Source: Erysipelotrichaceae bacterium (GTDB lineage Bacteria; Bacillota_I; Bacilli_A; Erysipelotrichales; Erysipelotrichaceae). From it: a stretch of 13,818 nt of DNA. This document shows, in pieces, positions 1-6,722 of this stretch. The notes beneath the pieces were generated by a model. The model had not been told where the DNA came from. It did not search any database and saw nothing but the letters and a program-made list of their open reading frames with translations. The DNA is taken from NCBI GenBank assembly GCA_030533035.1, contig JAUNJW010000021.1, forward strand, positions 1 through 13,818, written 5' to 3'. How positions within the stretch are numbered: the first letter of the stretch is position 1; every line of letters starts with the position of its first letter. Position numbers and translations under genes: made by a program.

Positions 1-661
1 ATTTCGCCGCTGTCGCTTCAGGCACGGTGGACATTCCCACCGCGTCCGCCCCAAGCGCTTTATAGGCTCGGATTTCAGCAGCTGTTTCATAGCACGGGCC
101 GCTGAAAAAGGCATATACTCCCTGTCTGAGAGTCACGCCGAGCTGCTCTGCCCTCTCATATGCCAGCGTACGAAGCTCTTTGTCATAAACCTCTGTCATG
201 TCAGGAAAGCGGGGGCCGAACCTTTCATCGTTGGAACCGATCAGCGGATTGGCGCCGGTCAGATTGATATGATCGGTTATGAGCATAAGGTCGCCCGGAG
301 CGAATTCTTCATTGATGCCGCCGCAGGCATTCGTGATCGCGATGGTTCTTACGCCGAGCTGGCGCAGAACATAGACCGGAAAGCAGACTTCCCTCATGGT
401 CAGTCCTTCATAATAATGATACCGGCCCTGCATCAGGACGATTTCTTTCCCGTCCAGTTTCCCGAATACGAATCTGTCGGCGTGGCCGGCGACATGGGAA
501 GCCGGAAAGCCTGGAACATCATCATACGGTATATAATCAGCCTCCGCAATCTGTTCGCCGATACTTCCCAGCCCGCTGCCGAGAATCACGGCCGTCTGCG
601 GCCTGTACGCGGTCCTTTCACGGATATAGTCAGCTGCTCTTATCGAATTTCCGTATAACAT
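1..661 (-). CDS. Purine nucleoside phosphorylase, trimeric PNP family (3' end cut by window)
   Basis: This cytosolic enzyme of purine salvage splits purine nucleosides with phosphate into free base and (deoxy)ribose-1-phosphate. The minus strand from ATG 661-659 gives 220 open codons up to the window edge. The family is usually about 270 residues, so roughly the last 50 are missing. Visible motifs in order are the phosphate loop GSGLG (about residues 28-32), SHVAGHADRFVFG, the RYHYYEG block near residue 80, ITNACGGIN, the base-binding GPCYETAAEIR and MSTVPE. These are typical of the PunA/PupG-type trimeric enzymes rather than the hexameric DeoD type. An AGGCGG ribosome site lies 8 bases before the ATG. 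It is transcribed divergently from the PTS genes. The residue that sets 6-oxopurine specificity lies in the missing C-terminal part, so substrate range cannot be read here. Confidence 0.93.
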   Translation of the reverse strand, partial: MLYGNSIRAADYIRERTAYRPQTAVILGSGLGSIGEQIAEADYIPYDDVPGFPASHVAGHADRFVFGKLDGKEIVLMQGRYHYYEGLTMREVCFPVYVLRQLGVRTIAITNACGGINEEFAPGDLMLITDHINLTGANPLIGSNDERFGPRFPDMTEVYDKELRTLAYERAEQLGVTLRQGVYAFFSGPCYETAAEIRAYKALGADAVGMSTVPEATAAK

Positions 662-684
662 CTCACTGCCGCCTGTCAGTTTCA

Positions 685-693
685 ATCATACCA
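685..693 (-). promoter_or_regulatory. Extended -10 promoter for the purine nucleoside phosphorylase gene
   Basis: Read on the minus strand this is TGGTATGAT, an extended -10 element (TGn plus five of six matches to TATAAT). It lies 23 bases before the ATG and implies a leader of about 17 bases. No good -35 box is seen at the proper distance, which is tolerated when the TGn extension is present. The minus-strand TTGACA at 760-755 is too far away to serve it. Confidence 0.45.
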
Positions 694-737
694 GAGCATG
701 TCGGAATATGACCGGAAATCCCGGCCAGCCCTTCCCG

Positions 738-770
738 CCGGTAATTGAATTTTGTGTCAAAATTCACCGG
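738..770. promoter_or_regulatory. Palindromic operator candidate between divergent genes
   Basis: The core is a perfect 8-bp inverted repeat, GAATTTTG (747-754) and CAAAATTC (758-765), around a TGT spacer. An outer inverted repeat CCGGT (738-742) and ACCGG (766-770) flanks it, with four unpaired bases on the left side only. No T-run follows on either strand, so it is a poor terminator. It sits just upstream of the candidate -35 box at 777-782, a position suited to an activator or to a repressor acting in both directions. The cognate regulator is not in the window. Confidence 0.5.
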
Positions 771-776
771 ATTTCA

Positions 777-805
777 TTGCCGCAGACCCGGTCCCGGTTC
801 ATAAT
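777..805 (+). promoter_or_regulatory. Promoter for the tandem EIIB genes
   Basis: A -35 box TTGCCG (777-782) and a -10 box CATAAT (800-805) are separated by 17 bases, matching the SigA consensus at 4/6 and 5/6. The predicted start near 811 leaves only about 16 leader bases, which hold the AGGAGG site. The -10 lies in a tandem 7-bp repeat, TTCATAA at 798-804 and 805-811. Confidence 0.5.
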
Positions 806-827
806 TCATAAGTAGGAGGTCTGTTTC

Positions 828-1136
828 ATGGCTGAAAAAACAATCATTTTATTCTGCGGCGCCGGCATGTCCACGTCACTTCTCGTCAACAAGATGAAGG
901 AAGCCGCTTCCGCTCAGGGAAAGGATTATGAAATCCACGCCCACGCTCTTTCCGAGGAAAGCTTATCTGCACCGACCGCCGATGTCATTCTGATCGGTCC
1001 GCAGGTCCGCTTCGAACTCGAAAACATGCGCAAAAGAAATCCGGACAAGAAAATCACCGACATTCCGATGCGCACCTACGGTATGATGGACGGCAAAGGC
1101 GCCCTTGCCCTCGCTGAAAAATTCATGGCTGAATAA
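828..1136 (+). CDS. PTS system lactose/cellobiose-type EIIB component, copy 1
   Basis: The product is a small cytosolic phosphocarrier of the phosphoenolpyruvate:sugar phosphotransferase system. EIIB proteins of this class take phosphate from EIIA on a cysteine and pass it to sugar held by the EIIC membrane channel. The 102 residues match the family length. Cys10 is followed by the P-loop GAGMSTS, the same layout as E. coli ChbB. Further family-like blocks are ADVILIGPQV (about 51-60) and the C-terminal YGMMDG. A strong AGGAGG site lies 8 bases before the ATG. The gene is followed after 90 bases by a 75% identical copy. No EIIA or EIIC is encoded next to either, so the substrate cannot be assigned. 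Confidence 0.92.
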   Translation: MAEKTIILFCGAGMSTSLLVNKMKEAASAQGKDYEIHAHALSEESLSAPTADVILIGPQVRFELENMRKRNPDKKITDIPMRTYGMMDGKGALALAEKFMAE

Positions 1137-1146
1137 TCATTCCATG

Positions 1147-1177
1147 GCGGGATTTCAGAAGGAGATCCCGCTTTCTT
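1147..1177 (+). terminator. Stem-loop between the two EIIB genes (attenuator or partial terminator)
   Basis: GCGGGAT (1147-1153) pairs perfectly with ATCCCGC (1165-1171) around an 11-base loop, followed by TTTCTT. The short, interrupted T-run suggests partial termination, or a 3' stabilising and processing structure that makes copy 1 more abundant than copy 2. I found no convincing separate promoter for copy 2 between 1178 and 1213, so read-through is expected. Confidence 0.5.
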
Positions 1178-1226
1178 ATACAGATGACAAATGTAATATG
1201 CTAAGATTGCCGGTGGAGGTTCATGC

Positions 1227-1535
1227 ATGGCTGAAAAAACGATTGTATTATTCTGCGGACTCGGCATGTCCACTTCCAGCATGGTACGCAAAATGCAGAA
1301 AGCCGCGGCAGCGCAGGGAAAGGATTACGACATTTCCGCCCACGCCCTGAGTGAGGAATCACTGTTTGCCCCGACGGCTGACGCTGTTCTGATCGGACCG
1401 CAGGTCCGCTTTGAACTCGATAACATGAGGAAAAGAAATCCGGGTCTCAGCATCATCGACATTCCGATGAAGACCTACGGCCTGATGGACGGTGCAGGCG
1501 CTCTTGCCCTCGCCGAATCAATCATGAAAAAATAA
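1227..1535 (+). CDS. PTS system lactose/cellobiose-type EIIB component, copy 2
   Basis: This is a second 102-residue EIIB phosphocarrier, aligning with copy 1 without gaps at 77 of 102 positions. Cys10 is kept, but the P-loop reads CGLGMSTS instead of CGAGMSTS. Changes cluster in the loop and first helix (positions 12, 18, 19, 21, 24, 25, 28) and in the segment at 73-77. That region is expected to face the EIIA and EIIC partners, so the copies may serve different partners or sugars (inference). The first 14 bases of the two genes are identical. The start is set by TGGAGGT six bases upstream; an out-of-frame ATG at 1223-1225 is not used. The gene ends just before a strong terminator. Confidence 0.92.
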   Translation: MAEKTIVLFCGLGMSTSSMVRKMQKAAAAQGKDYDISAHALSEESLFAPTADAVLIGPQVRFELDNMRKRNPGLSIIDIPMKTYGLMDGAGALALAESIMKK

Positions 1536-1544
1536 GCAGACAAA

Positions 1545-1586
1545 AACGCAGAGCTTCTGATGAGGCCCTGCGTTCTTCTTTTTTTT
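1545..1586. terminator. Bidirectional terminator between EIIB copy 2 and glnS
   Basis: AACGCAG (1545-1551) pairs with CTGCGTT (1568-1574). Past one A-C mismatch the pairing continues as GCTT with AGGC around a six-base loop. On the plus strand it is followed by a T-rich tail of eight consecutive Ts (1579-1586). On the minus strand the same stem is followed by TTTTTG, so it can also end glnS transcription. It serves both convergent genes. Confidence 0.88.
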
Positions 1587-3321
1587 ACTTTTTGAAGCCG
1601 TCTCTCAGCAGAACGCTTCTGTTGAAGACGAGATGATCCTTTGAGGAATCCTTGTTGTCAAGGCAGAAGAAGCCGATCCGCATGAACTGGAATGTCGGCG
1701 CGTTGGTGCCGGTTCTGTTCTCACGGGCATCAAATTCCTCGGCGACTTCCTGCATGGACTTCTCGACCTTGCAGCCGGTGAGGACTGTCAGGCTTTCCGG
1801 ATTCAGCGCTTCCAGGAAGTTCTTGTCCGGTCCGTCCGGGTTGGGATCGGTGAACAGGTTGTCATAGAGTCTGACTTCCGCGTCGAGGCAGTTGTTCGAG
1901 TCAACCCAGTGGATTGTCGCGCCTTTGACCTTGCGGCCGTCAGCCGGATCACCGCCCTTTGAAAGCGGGTCATATTCACAGAGGACTTCTGTGACATTGC
2001 CGTTTTCATCCTTGACGCAGCCTGTGCATGTGACCAGGTAGGCGCCCTTGAGACGGACTTCATTGCCCGGGTACATTCTCTTGTATTTGGGAATCGGCAC
2101 TTCAAGGAAGTCATCTTCCTCAATCCAGAGATTGCGGCTGAAGGTAATGGTATGTGTGCCCTGGGACGGATCGGTCGGGTTGTTTTCAACCTCGAATGTT
2201 TCGGACTGTCCTTCCGGGTAATTGGTGACTGTCAGCTTCACCGGGTGAAGAACCGCCATGGTTCTTTCCGCTGTCGCGTTGAGATCATCGCGCAGGCATC
2301 TTTCCAGTTCTCTGAACTCAATGGTGTTGGAACTCTTGGCAACGCCGATGGATTCGCAGAAATTGCGGATGGAAGCGGCGGTATAGCCTCTTCTTCTCAG
2401 GCCGCACAGCGTCGGCATTCTCGGATCGTCCCAGCCGGAGACATATCCTTCCTCAACCAGCTGTCTGAGCTTTCTCTTGGACATGACTGTGTGGTCAATG
2501 CCGAGACGGGCGAACTCGATCTGTCTGGGCTTATGGTACGGGATGGAAACATTCTCAACAACCCAGTTGTACAGAGGTCTGTGGTCCTCATATTCCAGGG
2601 AACACAGGGAATGTGTAATGCCTTCCAGGGCGTCCTGGATCGGATGGGCAAAGTCATACATCGGATAGATGCACCACTTTGTGCCCTGGCGGTGGTGATT
2701 GATATAACGGATTCTGTAAATGACCGGGTCACGCATGTTGAAGTTGCCGCTGGCAAGATCAATCTTCGCTCTCAGGGTCATCTTTCCTTCTTCGACCTCA
2801 CCGTTCTTCATCTTTTCGAAAAGCCTGAGGTTTTCTTCAACCGGTCTGTCCCTGTAAGGAGATCTGGCCGGTGTGGAAGTGTCGCCCCTGTACTCACGGA
2901 ATTCTTCCGGAGACAGTTCGCAGACATAGGCAAGGCCCTTTTTGATCAGCTCAATGGCATATTCATAGTCCTTTTCAAAATAATCGGAACCGTAATAGAA
3001 TCTGTCGCCCCAGTCAAAGCCGAGCCAGTGGATGTCCTGCTGGATGGCGTCGACATACTCTGTGTCTTCCTTGGCAGGGTTTGTGTCATCCATACGAAGA
3101 TTGCAGAGGCCATTGAATTTTTCTGCCATGCCGAAGTCAATGCAAAGCGCCTTGCAGTGACCGATATGAAGATAACCGTTGGGTTCCGGCGGGAAACGTG
3201 TGTGAACGGTCATGCCTTCAAACTGTCCGCCCTCAGCGATATCCTCTTCAATAAAGTTGTAGATGAAGTTGCGGTTGACGTTTACTTCACCTTCAGCCAT
3301 TTCTTTCTTTTCATCAGCCAT
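1585..3321 (-). CDS. glnS: Glutaminyl-tRNA synthetase (GlnRS)
   Basis: The product attaches glutamine to tRNA-Gln using ATP and is a class Ib aminoacyl-tRNA synthetase of the cytosol. At 578 residues it is slightly longer than the E. coli enzyme (about 554), with a charged N-terminal extension of about 15 residues. The ATP-binding HIGH motif is at residues 52-55 inside PPEPNGYLHIGHCKA. The KMSKS-equivalent VMSKR is at 279-283, preceded by ARLGIDHT as in E. coli GlnRS. The PPEPNGYLHIGH signature, MDDTNP and the two C-terminal anticodon-binding beta-barrels separate it from GluRS. AGGAGAG lies 7 bases before ATG 3321; the Met at residue 8 lacks a comparable site. The leader of about 35 bases is too short for a T-box. 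It is convergent with EIIB copy 2 and divergent from the ABC permease. Confidence 0.98.
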   Translation of the reverse strand: MADEKKEMAEGEVNVNRNFIYNFIEEDIAEGGQFEGMTVHTRFPPEPNGYLHIGHCKALCIDFGMAEKFNGLCNLRMDDTNPAKEDTEYVDAIQQDIHWLGFDWGDRFYYGSDYFEKDYEYAIELIKKGLAYVCELSPEEFREYRGDTSTPARSPYRDRPVEENLRLFEKMKNGEVEEGKMTLRAKIDLASGNFNMRDPVIYRIRYINHHRQGTKWCIYPMYDFAHPIQDALEGITHSLCSLEYEDHRPLYNWVVENVSIPYHKPRQIEFARLGIDHTVMSKRKLRQLVEEGYVSGWDDPRMPTLCGLRRRGYTAASIRNFCESIGVAKSSNTIEFRELERCLRDDLNATAERTMAVLHPVKLTVTNYPEGQSETFEVENNPTDPSQGTHTITFSRNLWIEEDDFLEVPIPKYKRMYPGNEVRLKGAYLVTCTGCVKDENGNVTEVLCEYDPLSKGGDPADGRKVKGATIHWVDSNNCLDAEVRLYDNLFTDPNPDGPDKNFLEALNPESLTVLTGCKVEKSMQEVAEEFDARENRTGTNAPTFQFMRIGFFCLDNKDSSKDHLVFNRSVLLRDGFKK

Positions 3322-3345
3322 AAGTGAACTCTCCTGTTTATTACT

Positions 3346-3356
3346 GTGATAATCAC
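3346..3356. promoter_or_regulatory. Short palindrome at the glnS transcription start
   Basis: GTGATAATCAC is a perfect 5-1-5 inverted repeat lying 7 bases downstream of the glnS -10 box, across the expected transcription start. It could be a repressor half-turn site or a short 5' hairpin in the transcript. Palindromes of this size arise easily by chance. Confidence 0.25.
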
Positions 3357-3362
3357 CTAGAA

Positions 3363-3391
3363 AGTATATAACAAAACCTTCATTTCGGTAA
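3363..3391 (-). promoter_or_regulatory. glnS promoter
   Basis: On the minus strand, -35 TTACCG (3391-3386) and -10 TATACT (3368-3363) are separated by exactly 17 bases. The predicted start is near 3356, giving a leader of about 35 bases with an AGGAGAG ribosome site. Confidence 0.65.
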
Positions 3392-3424
3392 CCTCTGCCT
3401 GCAATGTAATTGGAATGGTTTTAC

Positions 3425-3433
3425 TGGTAAAAT
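3425..3433 (+). promoter_or_regulatory. Extended -10 element immediately before the ABC permease start
   Basis: TGGTAAAAT combines the TGn extension with a five-of-six -10 box TAAAAT. The hexamer ends 6 bases before ATG 3440, so the predicted transcription start falls on or next to the start codon. The best-placed -35 candidate, TGTAAT at 3405-3410, is weak. Confidence 0.4.
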
Positions 3434-3439
3434 GAATTT

Positions 3440-6400
3440 ATGATTATCCGCAGCGGCATAAACTCCATTCTCCGCTCAAAGAAGCTGTGCAGTCTGTTTT
3501 TCCTGCTGACTGTCCTTTTGTCATTGCTGCTGGCGCTGGGAACCGGAATCTACGGGGCGGCCGCTGCCACTCTGGCCTCGTTTGAGGAAACCTACCGGAC
3601 AGTCGGCCGGCTGGAGTATATCGGTGAAGAGTATCCTGATGAAACAGTTTATGATGCGGCAGCCGCGGCGGCATACCGGAGCCTGGACATGGATTCACTC
3701 CGCTCTGTTCCGGGTGTCATCAGCGCCGAAAAAAAGCAGTACATACGGGGCTATACGGAAGGCTTCAGCAGATGGCGCGGCAATATGCCCTACAAAGACT
3801 ATGCCGTTCTGATCATGACCCGCCTGCATCCTTCCGGCAGTGAGCTGACCGATATCCGGCTCGACGGCGAGCCGGTATTTGAGGACGTGTGCATGATCAC
3901 CGACATCATCACGAAAGACGTGACTCTTATGTATTACGGTGAATCGCAGACGCTCCCTTATTTTTATCATGACCGCGTCAGCGGGAAATACATCCGGACG
4001 GAATATGTCAACGGCAGCTATGTGAAAAAAGAACTGACGGCAGCGCAGCTGCCTGACGAGTATATCGCCGAAGCGGCCAACGGAACGCTCCGGCATGTCT
4101 ACAGCGGGCCGGTCCCACTTGAAGATGAGAATCTGCCCCGCTACACATACAATCCGGCTGATGGGACCTGGGCAAAACAGGAAACCGTGATCAGCGAATA
4201 CATCGGCATCCTGTCGGATTATCTGTATTCCGGAAAAACCGACAAAAGAATTCTGATCCGCCTGAGTACCGGACTGATTCCCTTTGCGCCGGATGAAGCG
4301 AAGACCTATGTTGTCCATGGCAGCTTTGTGGATGCGGAAACATCCAACCTCGTTTTTGAAATGCGGCCTTTCCCTGATAACAATTCCCTTCCGTTCATGG
4401 AAATCAGCTCAGCGGACAGCAGCCAGGCAGATGGTACTGTCTTCGCGGAATATGCGGATAAATACCGGTTTGCCAACAACTATCTGAATGTATATTTCTC
4501 CGATGACATTTCCCTGCTTGAACCGTTCCACCAGGGATGGCTGGTTCTGGAAGAAGGAAGATTCCCTTCCGCTCAGGAAGAAAACGCCTGTGTCATTGAC
4601 CGTTCCCTGGCTGAGCGGGCGGGACTGAAGACCGGTGACAGCCTGCCTCTGCGGCTGCTGACGCCGGAAGAGACTGACCTGTATCAGTTTGCCATGACCG
4701 GTGAGGAAGAAGATTACACAATCACCGGCATCACCGCCGAAAACAACGATTACACCGGCGAAGTCTATATCCAGGGCAAAGGTCCCGAAGACATTCCTTT
4801 CTTCGGATACCAGCTCGGCAGTATCCTTTTTGAAAATAAAACCGCCAGGGCACAGGCGGAAAAGATCCGTGAACTCCTCGGCCCGCAGGTCAGGCTGACC
4901 CTGTATGACCAGGGCTATGAAACCAACAGCCAGCCGCTGTCGGCGCTGAAGACGACCGCCCTGATCATGACAATGATCGCTTCAGCCGGAGCCCTGGCTG
5001 TCCTGATTCTCTTTGCGTTCCTTTATATTTACCGCCAGCAGGAAACCATTGAAACCCTGCGCCGGCTCGGTCTGAACAGCAGCGGCACGGCAGTATGGAT
5101 GCTGTCAGGCTTTCTGACCGTTACCCTGGCCGGGTCGCTGGCAGGAACCCTGGCCGGCAGCCTGCTGCTGAAACAGGCTGTTTCCCTCACCGTTGCCGGC
5201 ACCGCCTCGCTTTATGCGATGGATACCAGATATTCGGAAGCCGCTGTCGGCCTGACGAAAGCTGTGGAAACCGTGATGCCGGGCACCCTGGGCGTTTCCC
5301 TTGTCTGCATTGTCCTGATCCTGGCTGCCGCATGCCTGCTCGGTCTTTTCTTCCTGATCCTGGCGATGAACCGGAACAGACCTGCCCGCGGCCGGCAGAA
5401 ACTCAGTGTGCCGGAAGACACAACTTCAATCCGGGGCCGGGGTGTGCTGCGCTATGGCAGAGTCTTCTTTGAAAGAGGAGGCAGCCGCAGCCGGGCTGTC
5501 ATCCTGATCACGTTCGTCCTCTCCCTTCTTCTCTGCGGATTTTCCGCGATGTCCTCGGGCTGGCAGGAAGAGCTTGAAACCCTGTATGACAATACTGAAA
5601 TTACCGGCTCCTTTGTTTCCCTCAACGGGAAATACAGCAGCGACCTTGTCATCCGCGAAAGCACCGTAAGACTTTTCAACAGGAGCGGTCTGCTGTCTGA
5701 AATGCATGTTTCAAACGGCTCCCTGCATTACTGGCTTGAGGATGAAATTCCTTCCTTTGCGAATACCTCCTTCGGCCAGGAGACAAGGGCCGCGTGGATC
5801 CGGAAACAGCCCAAGCTGATTCTGACAGATTCACTGGAAGCGGCTGAAGATTTCTTTTATACCCCTGCCGTCATCGACTGGCTGGACGGGTATGATGAGA
5901 ACTTCCTTTCAGCAGAGAGGCCGCTGATGGCGGAATACCGGAAAACAGATCCTGCGACCGGCAGGATTTACATGACACAGGCCATTGAGGCAATCGTTCC
6001 TGACAGCTGGGCCCAAAGGCAAAATCTTGACAAAGGTGATGAGACGGAAATTATCGTCAGCGACATGGCGGTCCTGATTAAAATCGCCGGAATATACACC
6101 GCTGTTTCCGCAAAGGAAAACATCTATCTTCCTCTCAATTCCGCCTATGAAACCAGATACCTGTATGAAGAGCACCCGGGTTCGGAAGGCAGGTACTCAA
6201 ACCTGTTTGAAAACACTTATACAACCGGCCGCTTCCGCCTGAAATCCGCGCGGCAGCTGGCAGCGTTCAAGGATTTCCTGCAGAAAAACCAGTTCAGCCA
6301 GGTCAACAAACCCAACCGCGACAGAACCACGGTTCTGATCAGTGACGCCGCCTTCCTGGATACGCTGAGTACCCTGGAACGGCATATCGCCTTTGCCGGC

Positions 6401-6718
6401 ATGATCTACCCGGTGCTGATGGCATTCACGATCCTGGCCGGGTTCCTGATCTCGTGGCTGATGATCAACGGCAGGAGAATGGACTTCGCCGTCATGAAGG
6501 GACTCGGCGCCAGCCGCGGGAAAGTCTTCCTGATCTTCTTCATGGAACAGGCCTGCGGCGCTTTCACCGGCATCCTGCCGTGCCTTCTGCTGTCATTCTT
6601 CATCGGCAAACCAATTGTCATTCTTATGTTCGCAGGCGCCTATCTGCTCGGCACCGCGCTTTCCATACATCTCGCCGGCCGTGAAAACCTTATGGTTCTG
6701 CTGGCGGAAAAGGAGTAG
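3440..6718 (+). CDS. ABC transporter permease with two FtsX/MacB-like halves
   Basis: This 1092-residue membrane protein is the permease of the ABC pair. Apparent topology is TM1 (about 15-40), a first outside domain (about 45-500), TM2-4 (about 504-530, 551-575, 614-642), TM5 (about 683-706), a second outside domain (about 707-975), then TM6-8 (about 980-1008, 1037-1056, 1057-1079). The cytoplasmic loops after TM2 and TM6 carry the FtsX-family pattern, LRRLGLNSSG and VMKGLGASRG, where the ATPase docks. Two halves in one chain mean one polypeptide can pair with an ATPase dimer. The large outside domains point to a MacB/LolCE-type mechanotransmission role rather than simple import (inference from family). 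The substrate is unknown. A stop codon at 3428-3430 lies just upstream in frame, so ATG 3440 is the first possible ATG, yet no ribosome site precedes it. Confidence 0.9.
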   Translation: MIIRSGINSILRSKKLCSLFFLLTVLLSLLLALGTGIYGAAAATLASFEETYRTVGRLEYIGEEYPDETVYDAAAAAAYRSLDMDSLRSVPGVISAEKKQYIRGYTEGFSRWRGNMPYKDYAVLIMTRLHPSGSELTDIRLDGEPVFEDVCMITDIITKDVTLMYYGESQTLPYFYHDRVSGKYIRTEYVNGSYVKKELTAAQLPDEYIAEAANGTLRHVYSGPVPLEDENLPRYTYNPADGTWAKQETVISEYIGILSDYLYSGKTDKRILIRLSTGLIPFAPDEAKTYVVHGSFVDAETSNLVFEMRPFPDNNSLPFMEISSADSSQADGTVFAEYADKYRFANNYLNVYFSDDISLLEPFHQGWLVLEEGRFPSAQEENACVIDRSLAERAGLKTGDSLPLRLLTPEETDLYQFAMTGEEEDYTITGITAENNDYTGEVYIQGKGPEDIPFFGYQLGSILFENKTARAQAEKIRELLGPQVRLTLYDQGYETNSQPLSALKTTALIMTMIASAGALAVLILFAFLYIYRQQETIETLRRLGLNSSGTAVWMLSGFLTVTLAGSLAGTLAGSLLLKQAVSLTVAGTASLYAMDTRYSEAAVGLTKAVETVMPGTLGVSLVCIVLILAAACLLGLFFLILAMNRNRPARGRQKLSVPEDTTSIRGRGVLRYGRVFFERGGSRSRAVILITFVLSLLLCGFSAMSSGWQEELETLYDNTEITGSFVSLNGKYSSDLVIRESTVRLFNRSGLLSEMHVSNGSLHYWLEDEIPSFANTSFGQETRAAWIRKQPKLILTDSLEAAEDFFYTPAVIDWLDGYDENFLSAERPLMAEYRKTDPATGRIYMTQAIEAIVPDSWAQRQNLDKGDETEIIVSDMAVLIKIAGIYTAVSAKENIYLPLNSAYETRYLYEEHPGSEGRYSNLFENTYTTGRFRLKSARQLAAFKDFLQKNQFSQVNKPNRDRTTVLISDAAFLDTLSTLERHIAFAGMIYPVLMAFTILAGFLISWLMINGRRMDFAVMKGLGASRGKVFLIFFMEQACGAFTGILPCLLLSFFIGKPIVILMFAGAYLLGTALSIHLAGRENLMVLLAEKE
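6710..6715 (+). promoter_or_regulatory. Ribosome binding site that sets the ATPase start
   Basis: AAGGAG lies inside the last codons of the permease, 7 bases before ATG 6723. It supports starting the ATPase at 6723 rather than at an ATG further upstream in the same frame, and suggests translational coupling. Confidence 0.8.
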
Positions 6719-6722
6719 CCCC

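Noticed and set aside
269..658. 129-codon plus-strand frame within the PNP gene region
   Set aside because: The minus strand encodes clear PNP motifs throughout; this is its shadow.
738..770. The palindrome as a transcription terminator
   Set aside because: No T-run follows on either strand and it lies between divergent genes where no transcript needs to end.
2152..3327. 391-codon plus-strand reading frame opposite glnS
   Set aside because: It lies entirely within the antisense of an unmistakable glnS, has no ribosome site or recognisable domain, and reflects codon bias of the real gene.
3322..3356. T-box or other riboswitch in the glnS leader
   Set aside because: The leader from the predicted start is only about 35 bases and has no T-box sequence or antiterminator structure.
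6615..6722. Earlier in-frame start for the ABC ATPase
   Set aside because: The extra 36 residues overlap the permease, do not resemble the family, and the AAGGAG site fits ATG 6723.
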